A DNA stretch of 64,000 bases from Paenibacillus sp. FSL H8-0537 (GTDB lineage: Bacteria > Bacillota > Bacilli > Paenibacillales > Paenibacillaceae): positions 6,175,001-6,239,000 of the forward strand of contig NZ_CP150290.1 of assembly GCF_038051995.1 (NCBI RefSeq), in the 5' to 3' direction. The notes under the pieces are model-generated. The model searched no databases. It was not told the DNA's origin and worked only from the letters and a program-made list of their open reading frames with translations. Shown here piece by piece: positions 1 to 8,420 of the stretch. Position numbers and translations under genes: made by a program. Within the stretch, counting starts at the first letter, position 1; each line of letters begins with the position of its first letter.

Positions 1-590
1 TCACTAATTAAGTTTTTAATCAAATCCGGAACACCCATCGACCGTTCATAGATGTAATTAATGACTGAAGTATTCATCATGTATACTCCCGAAGAAACGA
101 AATAGTCAAAATCAGGCTTTTCTGTGATCCCTACGATTCGATTGTCGTCCGTTAATTCAACAACACCAAAATCGACATGAACTTTCTTTTTGGAGAGCAT
201 CACGGAAAGCATGGAGCGATTCTCTTGATGAAAGTGATAAAATGCTCTGAAATCAAAGTCCGTCAATACATCGGCGTTCATAACGAGCATCGGCTCCTCA
301 TTGCAAAGATCCTGCACTAAACGCAAAGCACCTATTGTGCCTAGTGACTCCTTCTCATGAGTAAAGGTAATGTTCATGCCAAAATTTGTTCTTGCGGTTA
401 CATAATTGCGAATCGTATCAGCCTTATAGTTTAAGGCGATAGTAACCTGGGTAAAGCCCGCTTCTTTGAGCTGTCGCAAAATGATTTCTAATATCGGTGT
501 ATCGTTCAGCGGCAGTAAAGGTTTAGGAAGCACTTTCGTGTAAGGCAGCAGCCTGATGCCCCAACCTCCTGCCATGATAACAGCCCTCAT
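1..590 (-). CDS. Sugar-1-phosphate nucleotidyltransferase (3' end outside window)
   Basis: The leftward reading frame opens at an ATG at 588-590 and is still open at position 1, so its C-terminus lies outside the window. The N-terminus has the nucleotidyltransferase signature GGWGIRLLPYTKVLPKPLLP, followed by LNDTPILEIIL and a MNADVLTDFDF segment typical of sugar-1-phosphate guanylyl- or thymidylyltransferases. Members make NDP-sugars from NTP and sugar-1-phosphate. It overlaps the glycosyltransferase stop codon by 4 bases (ATGA), so the two are translationally coupled. With the next three genes it forms an NDP-sugar and glycosyl-transfer subcluster. The nucleotide and sugar specificity cannot be read from the sequence. 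Confidence 0.85.
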   Translation of the reverse strand, partial: MRAVIMAGGWGIRLLPYTKVLPKPLLPLNDTPILEIILRQLKEAGFTQVTIALNYKADTIRNYVTARTNFGMNITFTHEKESLGTIGALRLVQDLCNEEPMLVMNADVLTDFDFRAFYHFHQENRSMLSVMLSKKKVHVDFGVVELTDDNRIVGITEKPDFDYFVSSGVYMMNTSVINYIYERSMGVPDLIKNLIS

Positions 591-1672
591 CTTAACTTCA
601 CCTCATCTCTATGCTTTGAATAAACGTCCAACAGTGTTGCTATCATTGCATCCCATGTATGTTCCCGCTGAACCCGTTCAAGGCCGTTCGCTCCCAGTCG
701 AACCGCATAAGCTGAATCGGACAGCAGACTCCGAATAGCTTCTGTGACGGAAGGAGCATCAGGATCCGTCACCAATCCATCTATGCCATGCCGGACAGCT
801 TCATTTGATCCGGGAAACCGGGAAGTCACTACTGGTTTAGCGAAACTCCATGCCTCTAAGAACACAATAGGGAAAACATCAACCTTGGAAGGCAGACAAA
901 GCAGATCGCACGCTTGCAAGGCGGCCCGTTTTATTTGTTCGTCAACCATATCCATCTCAAGCATCCGCTCGTTATGTCCATACGAAGAAAATGCTTGCAC
1001 GGAAGTTTCCGTTCGAGGTCCAATAAAGACGAACCATGCATGTGGAAACTCACTCCATATTGCGGACATCGATTCCAATATGAGTTCATAGCCTTTAAAC
1101 GTTAGCTTTCTACCTAAAAATAAAACGAGCTTAGCGGATTGCGGGATCGAGAAAGCCTGCCTGAAATCAACGGCTGACTGCTCCTCCTGCGTAACGGCGT
1201 ATTTCAGGACCGTAACCTTCTCTGGGGGAATGCCTGACGTTTCAAGAAGACTGCGCCTCTCGTGTTCCGTCCATGCAAATACCATTTGCGCATTTCTGCA
1301 CAAGTTCAATCCCAGCTCGTCATTTTCCCATAGCCGCATGTCCGAGGCCGGTGTTACATACAAAGGCTTGCCGCTGTTCAGCCAATCGTTGGCAAGCCAC
1401 AAATAGTTGGCATCTACAAAATCAAACAGATGCATCGCATCAAAGTCCCGAGATTCGATTATGAGCTTGGCTTGGCGCACGTCCGTCGGGATAAACAAAT
1501 GCTCTACTCCATGCTCTGTGCAGGCATGGAACTGCGGATACATGCTGCTGCTTAGAGCTAGCGTAACTTGTATCTCTGCGCAGACCGACAGCTGTCGGGC
1601 CGTCATCATCGCCATGTGATCAGCGCCGGATACAGAAGGGTGCGAGCTGCGGATCATAATTAACAGCCTCAT
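587..1672 (-). CDS. Family 4 glycosyltransferase
   Basis: This is a GT-B fold, GT4-type glycosyltransferase of about 361 residues. The donor-site half contains LVLFLGRKLTFKGYELILE and the retaining-GT motif EAWSFAKPVVTSRFPGSNEA, whose E-x7-E spacing is typical of GT4 enzymes. The likely start is the ATG at 1672, two bases after the epimerase stop and preceded by an AAGGTG ribosome binding site. An in-frame upstream extension to 1708 would overlap the epimerase and is less likely. The position beside an NDP-sugar dehydrogenase and an epimerase suggests it attaches the sugar they make, either to the locus product or to a cell-envelope acceptor. The acceptor is unknown. Confidence 0.85.
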   Translation of the reverse strand: MRLLIMIRSSHPSVSGADHMAMMTARQLSVCAEIQVTLALSSSMYPQFHACTEHGVEHLFIPTDVRQAKLIIESRDFDAMHLFDFVDANYLWLANDWLNSGKPLYVTPASDMRLWENDELGLNLCRNAQMVFAWTEHERRSLLETSGIPPEKVTVLKYAVTQEEQSAVDFRQAFSIPQSAKLVLFLGRKLTFKGYELILESMSAIWSEFPHAWFVFIGPRTETSVQAFSSYGHNERMLEMDMVDEQIKRAALQACDLLCLPSKVDVFPIVFLEAWSFAKPVVTSRFPGSNEAVRHGIDGLVTDPDAPSVTEAIRSLLSDSAYAVRLGANGLERVQREHTWDAMIATLLDVYSKHRDEVKLR

Positions 1673-1674
1673 GA

Positions 1675-2643
1675 CTACACCTTTTCCATGGCATTGCTCA
1701 AGTACCATTCAAGTGTGTGTTGCAGCCCTTCATCCAATGACACTTTAGGCTGCAATCCGGTTAACCGTCTTAGCAGCTCTGTATCCGGACATCTTCGATC
1801 TGGCGATCCCGGAAATGGCGGAGCGTCCACAATGGGCTCTTGACAATTCATTAATCGGAACAGCTTTTGACACAGCTCACGAATGGCGATCTCCTCGTTG
1901 GCATTTCCGATATTGACTGTATGATGGCCTTCAGTCAACATGCCTATTTCATAGGTGGCCTCAACAGCATCCGTGACGTAACTGAAAGCGCGGGTTTGGT
2001 CAGCGCCATATAGCTGAAAAGGGCTCTCCTTTTTCATCACCCTGGAAATAAGCTGAGGAATAACGTGATCGTACCCCATACGTGGACCATAAATATTATG
2101 GTAACGAACCATTCGGGTGTTAAAGCCATGCCTTTTTCCATAGTTTAATGTCAGCAGCTCCCCCGTTAATTTGGAGCCTGCGTAAGCATTTCGAGGAATG
2201 TCGACATCGATGCATAGCGGAGTGTTCTCCGATGTTGGCAATGGAAAATCTCCCCACGCATAAGCGTTATTGTAAACTTCACTGGACGACGCGAATAGCA
2301 CGGTATCAGGCTTGTGCTCCGCACACCAGTCAAGCACGTTGATTGTGCTTAGCAGATTCGTTCGCAGTACATAATCCGGCATCTGATTCGCGTATTTCAC
2401 ACCATTAATTGCAGCCAGATGAAAAACAACATCATAATGCTTGTCCAACGGAAGGGTGTTTAAAGCGTTGGTTAAATCTGCTTCAATCATTTTAATATCC
2501 GAGCGAATCTCCTTAATGCTCTCATCCTGTTTACTTCTGAAAAAATTGTCTACTAGAGTTACTGTATGTCCTTTTTTCAATAAATGTTTGACCAGGTGGT
2601 ATCCTATAAATCCAGTTCCGCCTGTTACGAGTATATTAGACAC
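1675..2643 (-). CDS. NAD-dependent nucleotide-sugar epimerase/dehydratase
   Basis: This is an extended short-chain dehydrogenase. The Rossmann motif GGTGFIGYHL lies at the N-terminus and the catalytic Y-x3-K appears as NAYAGSKLTGE, matching NDP-sugar 4-epimerases and 4,6-dehydratases. The C-terminal substrate-binding region (RAFSYVTDAVEA) also fits. I place the start at GTG 2643 because it follows an AAGGGG site and begins MSNILVTGG as in the family. The longer frame to 2688 would overlap the preceding gene by 53 bases. About 322 residues is the usual size. The enzyme probably modifies the sugar produced with the dehydrogenase encoded just upstream (2636-3964). Confidence 0.85.
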   Translation of the reverse strand: MSNILVTGGTGFIGYHLVKHLLKKGHTVTLVDNFFRSKQDESIKEIRSDIKMIEADLTNALNTLPLDKHYDVVFHLAAINGVKYANQMPDYVLRTNLLSTINVLDWCAEHKPDTVLFASSSEVYNNAYAWGDFPLPTSENTPLCIDVDIPRNAYAGSKLTGELLTLNYGKRHGFNTRMVRYHNIYGPRMGYDHVIPQLISRVMKKESPFQLYGADQTRAFSYVTDAVEATYEIGMLTEGHHTVNIGNANEEIAIRELCQKLFRLMNCQEPIVDAPPFPGSPDRRCPDTELLRRLTGLQPKVSLDEGLQHTLEWYLSNAMEKV

Positions 2644-3964
2644 CAAAACCAACCCCTTGATAAAAGTTACATTTCGTTTGCAGAACACTGGACTTTTCCC
2701 TTAGAACGCCCCATAGATCGTAAACCATCTTCTTGTCCTCCTGATTGTCCAGCAACAAATGGAAGTCCATTTCTGCATATTGCGGGTGATTGTTTAGAAT
2801 AAGAATGATTTGACACTTCTTTATTCCATCTTCTAAGGAGATCGGTGTGGCCCCCAATGATGCAATCATACCCTCACTCACAATGAAATCATGACCGTAA
2901 AGGCCGCGGCAGCCCAGTTGTTTCAGCATAGGTAAAATATCCAGAACCGCGCTTCCTCGAACATCATCGGTCTGCGGTACCCCTTTGTATGCGAAACCGC
3001 TTACTAGAACGTCCAAGCTTGACCATTCCCATCCAAGCTCGTCACGATTTTTATCCAATCGACTTACAATTCGTCCAGACAATGATTCGTTCAACTGACG
3101 CGCTGCTGAAATCAGCTGCGGCTCGTAACCTTTATTTCGGGACGAATACATCAGGTGAAACGGGTCCTTAGTCAAACAAGAGCCCCCTACGAAACCTGGC
3201 CTAGCTATGTCGGGTCGAGGGTAATTTAAATTGGCTGCTCCTACAATCTCCATAGCATCTAGCCCGTAACTCTCAGCTATAGCCGCGACCTCATTTCCAA
3301 AGCTGTAAATGACGTCCGTGTGGGAATTACACGTCAATTTGATCATCTCTGCCGCCTCAAAAGAACTGACCCGAATGGAATGAATCGATAACTTTGCAAA
3401 AACTGCAGCAGCGAATTTGAAATCCTCCTCATTTTCAGTACCAATGATTTGGGGCAGGCGCTTCAGTTCTTCCACCGCTTTGCCTTGAATCGTTCTCTCC
3501 GGGGCAAAAACGAGCCTAGGTCTTTTCACCTTTGCCGTCAATATGGGAAGCACCACTTCGCGTGTAGTGCCAATCGGCACAGTGCTGCGAACAATTACAA
3601 GTGTTTGCTCATCCATGACTTCCGCGATGGATTGAACGGCGGCTTCCAAATGCTCCAACGAAGGGCGATCTAATGCTTTGTCGTAAGGTGTTCCTACACA
3701 AATAAATACAACTTGCGGGCGATCAGGCAATGTGGCAGTTACCGCAAACAAGCTCCCTACTTTTTCAGCTACGACTTCTTTTACCGAAGGCTCGTATAAA
3801 TCCACTTCTCCCTTAAGAAGCTGCTTTCTTCTCGGTTCTTGGGCTTCCACACCATGAATCCTTTCTCCTACGGTCAAAAAAGCGACCGACAGCGTTAACC
3901 CAACATAACCGAGTCCCATGACACTAATATCTGCTGCATTTCCATAGGGTTGCAATGACTTCAC
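2636..3964 (-). CDS. UDP-glucose/GDP-mannose-type nucleotide-sugar 6-dehydrogenase
   Basis: This 442-residue protein belongs to the UDP-glucose/GDP-mannose dehydrogenase family, which oxidises the C6 hydroxyl of an NDP-sugar to a carboxylate with two NAD. The N-terminal NAD motif MGLGYVGLTLS and the catalytic-cysteine motif GGSCLTKDPFH (near residue 260) are both present, as is the C-terminal domain with GFAYKGVPQTDDVRGSAV. The start ATG overlaps the AMP-ligase stop by 4 bases. A uronic-acid NDP-sugar is the expected product. In this operon it most likely supplies the sugar for the glycosyltransferase at 587-1672. Confidence 0.88.
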   Translation of the reverse strand: MKSLQPYGNAADISVMGLGYVGLTLSVAFLTVGERIHGVEAQEPRRKQLLKGEVDLYEPSVKEVVAEKVGSLFAVTATLPDRPQVVFICVGTPYDKALDRPSLEHLEAAVQSIAEVMDEQTLVIVRSTVPIGTTREVVLPILTAKVKRPRLVFAPERTIQGKAVEELKRLPQIIGTENEEDFKFAAAVFAKLSIHSIRVSSFEAAEMIKLTCNSHTDVIYSFGNEVAAIAESYGLDAMEIVGAANLNYPRPDIARPGFVGGSCLTKDPFHLMYSSRNKGYEPQLISAARQLNESLSGRIVSRLDKNRDELGWEWSSLDVLVSGFAYKGVPQTDDVRGSAVLDILPMLKQLGCRGLYGHDFIVSEGMIASLGATPISLEDGIKKCQIILILNNHPQYAEMDFHLLLDNQEDKKMVYDLWGVLREKSSVLQTKCNFYQGVGFGV

Positions 3965-5370
3965 CCCTCATTTTGAATATACGTATTTTTCCAACTGGAA
4001 TTGATCTGCTCTACAACTTCAATCGTGGCAGGAACTTTATACGGAGCTAAATTGTCCAATAAATATTGTCGCAACTGAACCATTGAAACCTCAGACTCCA
4101 ACTCCACTTCCGCAACGACTTTTTCTCCATAGTAGGGATCTTTTATGCCGAACACTTTAGCGTTCCGAACGTCAGGATGAGAAAGCATCGCCTTCGTCAC
4201 TTCATAGGGATCAATTTTACGACCGGAAACGTTAATAAATGGCTTTGACCTCCCAGTGAGATACACGTACCCATCTGCTGTATATCCGAGATCACCGGTC
4301 TGATAATAATGATCTATCGACACAGATGACGTTCTCTCTTCACCCAAATAACCTAAAAAGAGAGTCCTGCTTCGGATGGCAAAGGCTTGATCCCCCCCAT
4401 CCTTCCATTCTACATCCGGTAAAAGCAAACCAACCGCCCCCTCTGGCTCTTCCACATCAGGAGAAGATGCAGCTATCACACCCGTTTCCGTGCTTCCATA
4501 GACTTGCTGGATGCGCTTGGAGAACTTTTTGTCAAAGGCTTCTTTCTTGGAAGACTCTAGTTTGGCCCCTGATGAAATGAGAAGGCGAAGCGACTCCAAG
4601 GCATCTGGCGCAATCAAGTTCGAGCTTTCCAATAATTGAAGCAGCAGGGGAACCCCAAACAACACGGTACATGCTTCCGAATGAACAAGCTGAACGACCT
4701 TGCGGGGAGTCGGTTCTACGCAGTGAACGAAGGTTGCTCCTACCCGCAGCGTAGCTAGGAAAGATCCAATCAAGCCGAAGGAATGGTGGAGAGGAACGGT
4801 GGAGAGCACGTTGTCCTCTTCTTTGAAGCCAAACCACACGTCATACCAACGGGAACCGATGTCCAACGCTGAATAAGGGACTTTTGCCAGCTTTACTCTT
4901 CCCCCGGTACCGGAAGTGGCCTGAAGCAAGCAAGGCTCCTCAGCCTGATTCTTATTTTCTTGATCGTATCCCTTAAATGAAACAAGTGAATATTCCCTGT
5001 AGACGGGTGCCGTGGACTGCACCGTTTCCGTTCCCACACTTACGTCGAACCCGCCAGGAACAATCCAACGCTTGATGCTGCTCGTACGAACGAGATGTTG
5101 CAGATCCAACGCTTTCATTTGATTGTCAATCAAAAGCAAAATTGGACTTATTTCCAACACTGCTAGTAAAACGAGCAAGCACGAAATAGATCGATTGTCC
5201 AAAACAAGCCCTATACGTTCATGCTGATCGATGGACTGCCCGTTAAGAGACAAGCGGATCTGCTTCACCAATTCTGCAACTTCTTTGTAGGAAAGACGAA
5301 GATGGTCGACTGAAATCGCTGTCTTATCCCCATATTTGAACGGTTCAGTGAAAGAAGCCAAACCTCCCAT
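3961..5370 (-). CDS. AMP-forming acyl/amino acid ligase with degenerate C-terminal motif
   Basis: This is an ANL-superfamily adenylating enzyme. The A3 loop is ATSGTGGRVKLAK, then VYGSTETG, the A7-like YYQTGDLGY and the hinge region GRSKPFINVSGRKIDPYEV follow in order. The C-terminal catalytic-lysine motif, usually PRxxxGK, is replaced by INSSWKNTYIQ, so adenylation efficiency is uncertain. I favour the ATG at 5370, which overlaps the upstream stop as TAATG and begins MGGLASFTEPFKYGDKTAI; an alternative start is 5406. The family activates a carboxylate as acyl-AMP and often loads it on a carrier protein. A candidate partner is the carrier protein at 11118-11384. Next to acyl-CoA dehydrogenase-like genes this recalls aminoacyl-carrier oxidation systems. 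Confidence 0.82.
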   Translation of the reverse strand: MGGLASFTEPFKYGDKTAISVDHLRLSYKEVAELVKQIRLSLNGQSIDQHERIGLVLDNRSISCLLVLLAVLEISPILLLIDNQMKALDLQHLVRTSSIKRWIVPGGFDVSVGTETVQSTAPVYREYSLVSFKGYDQENKNQAEEPCLLQATSGTGGRVKLAKVPYSALDIGSRWYDVWFGFKEEDNVLSTVPLHHSFGLIGSFLATLRVGATFVHCVEPTPRKVVQLVHSEACTVLFGVPLLLQLLESSNLIAPDALESLRLLISSGAKLESSKKEAFDKKFSKRIQQVYGSTETGVIAASSPDVEEPEGAVGLLLPDVEWKDGGDQAFAIRSRTLFLGYLGEERTSSVSIDHYYQTGDLGYTADGYVYLTGRSKPFINVSGRKIDPYEVTKAMLSHPDVRNAKVFGIKDPYYGEKVVAEVELESEVSMVQLRQYLLDNLAPYKVPATIEVVEQINSSWKNTYIQNEG

Positions 5371-6122
5371 TACACCCTGCACCCCGTTTCTGATAAGCTT
5401 TGGCATATACAGGACAAATGATAGATCCTAACAATGGCTTCATGAATTGCCGCTTCATCTGTCATGCCATATGCGCCCATCACTGGTGTAATTAAATCTG
5501 CCGATTCAGCGACTGCGGCGGCGAGAAACTTGATATTCCTAATGAGTTGCGGCAGCAAGTGTTGATTGCTTTCAGCAAGGTGCTGAAGGTACAGCCGATT
5601 TAGCTCGTACTCCGTCACCCCTTGAACGAATGCGTCACTCACTAATTGATGACGATAGATGACAACACCGAATGCTTTGCGTTGTTTACTATAAACCAAA
5701 GCCTTTTCAATCATGTCTTGGAAGGGAATCATAATGAGCCAGGCAAATGCCAAATAACTGTCATATAAAAACCTTGAAAGTTCACCATTAGCTTCCTCCA
5801 CTACGCTACCAACAAAGGTTGTATCAGGGATGACTTGGCCGATTGTACATCCAGTCCATTTTATTAATGGCGTCACTTCGGACGGGTAAAAAGGATATAC
5901 GCTTCCGTGGAGAAGCCCGTATAACTGTTCTGACGAATCGAGCTGATCGATAACGCTATTGGGGATCAATACTAGACATTTATCCGATTTTGACAATGGC
6001 ATCAAGCTCAGAAGCCCACTTCCGCGGATACGCTGTCCGCCCCATTCATATAACTGCTCCACTTCTTTTTGCTGCTGCAAATCATTCCTCATTCCCATTT
6101 CTGCCCAACCCTCAATCTTCAT
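5370..6122 (-). CDS. Short acyl-CoA dehydrogenase-like protein lacking catalytic Glu
   Basis: This 250-residue protein matches only the C-terminal part of acyl-CoA dehydrogenases (normally about 380 residues). It has KQRKAFGVVIYRHQLVSDAF and, near the end, VMGAYGMTDEAAI where the family has the conserved GGxGY segment. At the place of the catalytic glutamate (normally YEGTS) it has CQSLS, so Gln replaces Glu at about residue 241. It resembles the short protein at 12547-13266. Known heteromeric dehydrogenases, such as mycobacterial ChsE1-ChsE2, pair an active with an inactive subunit, and a similar structural role is my inference. The start ATG 6122 follows a GAGG site. Confidence 0.7.
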   Translation of the reverse strand: MKIEGWAEMGMRNDLQQQKEVEQLYEWGGQRIRGSGLLSLMPLSKSDKCLVLIPNSVIDQLDSSEQLYGLLHGSVYPFYPSEVTPLIKWTGCTIGQVIPDTTFVGSVVEEANGELSRFLYDSYLAFAWLIMIPFQDMIEKALVYSKQRKAFGVVIYRHQLVSDAFVQGVTEYELNRLYLQHLAESNQHLLPQLIRNIKFLAAAVAESADLITPVMGAYGMTDEAAIHEAIVRIYHLSCICQSLSETGCRV

Positions 6123-6136
6123 ATCTGCAACCTCAT

Positions 6137-7084
6137 TTACTTAAATCCGTTTGCTTCCATCCATTTGTCCGAATAGATGGTTTCCAAATATTTACCTCCA
6201 TTATCTGGACATACACCCAATACTGAGCCTTGGCCTCCCAACCCGTTGGCGATTTCAATCGCAGCATGCGCAACTCCACCTGAAGAGCCTCCCATTAGCA
6301 GTCCCTCTCTTTGAGCCAACTGTCTTACCATGCTGAAAGCGTCCAGGTCATTCACTTTCCTATGGTCATCAATGAAGGTATAATCCAGCACAGCAGGCTT
6401 GAAGTAGTTGCCGGGTCCTTGCTGTAAATAAGGACCTTTCTCTCCCCCAAACAAGGTTGAACCCGACGGTTCGACTCCATAAATTAGGATGTCTGGACGT
6501 TTCTGTTTGATTTTTCTGGACACTCCCGTTATGCTGCCACCCGTTCCTACACTAAGAACAACTGCTTTCAAGTCATCCGGCGCTTGAAGCAAAATCTCTT
6601 CCGCGGTATATTTCTCGTGCGCAGCAGAATTGCACTCATTATTATATTGATTAAAATTGATATACTGATCACTTTCTTGCAACAAGCTTTTTACACGCGT
6701 GATTCTTGACTCTGTTAAGTCCGCATTTTTAATATGTCCATCACTTTTAATCATTTCGACTTCAGCGCCATAAGCTTGCATCAGCTTTAATTTCTCCGTA
6801 GGAATATTTTCATCCACAATGCATCGAACGCGGTAACCTTTCTTTCTGCCATAGAGAGCTATCGCAATACCCGTATTCCCGGATGTGGATTCTACGATAG
6901 TCATACCGCCTCGAAGCCGTCCCGACCGTTCCGCTTCTTCCATCATCTCCAGTACAGGGCGATCCTTAATGCTTTTGCCCGGATTAAAGCTTTCCAACTT
7001 TAAGTAGACGTTCCCTGATATTCGCTGCAAGCGAACCACTGGCGTGTTTCCGCATAACTCCATAACTGATCGGACAAATGGCAT
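6137..7084 (-). CDS. Cysteine synthase-family PLP enzyme
   Basis: This 315-residue fold-II PLP enzyme of the cysteine synthase/cystathionine beta-synthase family has the PLP lysine in NPGKSIKDRP, the substrate loop ESTSGNTGIA, the phosphate-binding glycines SVGTGGSITG and a C-terminal CPDNGGKYLET. Family members replace the beta-substituent of serine derivatives with a nucleophile. It lies 43 bases downstream of the SbnA-like gene and is clearly a different paralogue. A housekeeping CysK role is unlikely inside this operon. It probably makes a second beta-substituted alanine or a thiol-containing precursor, but its nucleophile cannot be predicted. Confidence 0.85.
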   Translation of the reverse strand: MPFVRSVMELCGNTPVVRLQRISGNVYLKLESFNPGKSIKDRPVLEMMEEAERSGRLRGGMTIVESTSGNTGIAIALYGRKKGYRVRCIVDENIPTEKLKLMQAYGAEVEMIKSDGHIKNADLTESRITRVKSLLQESDQYINFNQYNNECNSAAHEKYTAEEILLQAPDDLKAVVLSVGTGGSITGVSRKIKQKRPDILIYGVEPSGSTLFGGEKGPYLQQGPGNYFKPAVLDYTFIDDHRKVNDLDAFSMVRQLAQREGLLMGGSSGGVAHAAIEIANGLGGQGSVLGVCPDNGGKYLETIYSDKWMEANGFK

Positions 7085-7127
7085 ACCCCACTTCCTTCCT
7101 TGGCTGTGTGAAAAGTTACATCCATTA

Positions 7128-8102
7128 CTAGATCAACACTTCCCGCTCCTGAGCAGCAGGTTCCGTTAGTCCACTCAAAAAACCGCTTAAATAGCGCTCA
7201 CCATTATCGGGAAAAATGACGACTACATTCCACGGGCGATCCGTTACTTCACAAGACTCCATATACGACATAACCGCGTGTAAACTCGCTCCCGAAGAGG
7301 GTCCTACAAGCATTGACTCTTGATTTACAATTTGCCTGCACATCAGATAGCTATCTTGATCACTTACATGATAAACACGATCAATATGATCCATCTTCAA
7401 ATGGACAGGAACAAGGTTACCGCCAATTCCGGTCATTTTTCTAGGTTTGGACACCCCACCGAAAATGGTAGAACCTTCAGCATCGACGGCGATAATCTGA
7501 ACCGCAGCATTTCTTTCCTTAAAATAACGGGCGCAGCCCGTAATGAGTCCACTAGTGCTGACGGGAGCAAACAGGCAATCGATGTTGCCATCCAAATCTC
7601 GGTCAATCTCCTTCGCCAATCCATAGTAGTAGGAATCCGGATTGTCCGGGTTTTCATACTGATTTGTCCAAAAGGCATCTGGATATTGAAGCAGCAGTTC
7701 CTTCACTCTTTCAATTCGCGCCAATTGATACCCCCCGACAGGGTGCGGCTCTTGAACGATATCCAGCTTAGCGCCATAAGCCTTCATAATCTTTATATTT
7801 TCTTCAGCTGTTCTTGGATCTACGACGCATAACACACGGTAACCTTTGACAGCACCGATCATGGCTAATGCGATCCCCAAATTTCCTGACGTTGATTCAA
7901 TAATCATACTTCCCGGCCGGAGCAGTCCTTTTTTCTCAGCCTGCTCGATCATATACAAGGCCGAGCGTTCCTTCATGCTGCCACCGGGGTTTGCAAATTC
8001 AAGCTTTGCAAAAACGTTTGCTCGTTTATCGGAGAAGGATTCCATCCATAACAGCGGGGTGTTTCCAATTAATTGCAATATGTTATTTGGGGAAAGAGAC
8101 AT
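7128..8102 (-). CDS. sbnA: SbnA-like 2,3-diaminopropionate biosynthesis PLP enzyme
   Basis: This closely resembles SbnA of staphyloferrin B biosynthesis, which condenses O-phosphoserine with glutamate to give N-(1-amino-1-carboxyethyl)-glutamate. Visible family features are the PLP lysine motif NPGGSMKERSA, ESTSGNLGIALAMI, APVSTSGLITG and a C-terminal FPDNGERYL. The partner enzyme SbnB is encoded at 32422-33420 at the other end of the locus. Together they predict L-2,3-diaminopropionate. The start is ATG 8102 behind an AAAGGAGG site; a TTG at 8114 abuts the site and is less likely. This is the first gene of the third transcription unit, beginning after the terminator at 8.3 kb. Confidence 0.88.
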   Translation of the reverse strand: MSLSPNNILQLIGNTPLLWMESFSDKRANVFAKLEFANPGGSMKERSALYMIEQAEKKGLLRPGSMIIESTSGNLGIALAMIGAVKGYRVLCVVDPRTAEENIKIMKAYGAKLDIVQEPHPVGGYQLARIERVKELLLQYPDAFWTNQYENPDNPDSYYYGLAKEIDRDLDGNIDCLFAPVSTSGLITGCARYFKERNAAVQIIAVDAEGSTIFGGVSKPRKMTGIGGNLVPVHLKMDHIDRVYHVSDQDSYLMCRQIVNQESMLVGPSSGASLHAVMSYMESCEVTDRPWNVVVIFPDNGERYLSGFLSGLTEPAAQEREVLI

Positions 8103-8263
8103 GTATACATCCAACCTCCTTTGTTAGGGTTGATCTCTTGGCAACTTGTTCACTGTCTATTAAATATTAGTAAGTTTATAAGAAATGGAAAATGAAATTA
8201 AAGTGAATCCTCCGTTATAAAACGATAAATTTCCACATAAAAAAGACTTCCTCATTTTTACGG

Positions 8264-8336
8264 AAAACAAAAGCACCCCTAGCTTGGACACTTTGAAAAA
8301 GTGTTCAGACTAGGGGTGCTTTTGTTTTTTTAGAAT
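8264..8336. terminator. Strong (possibly bidirectional) hairpin terminator
   Basis: A long hairpin pairs ACAAAAGCACCCCTAG with CTAGGGGTGCTTTTGT, with a second nested stem (GGACACTTT with AAAGTGTTC) in its loop. A T-run follows on the plus side, and TTTTGTTTT flanks on the minus side. It lies 85 bases after the stop of the ABC transporter ATPase gene and before the SbnA promoter region. It should end the 25.9-8.4 kb leftward operon and separate it from the SbnA unit. Confidence 0.85.
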
Positions 8337-8420
8337 TAGCAATGGAAGGGGCTTCTTGAGACCCTCTACTGCGTAAACGGACACAGGATGAATTGAATCC
8401 TTTTTATATGGAAATCTCCT

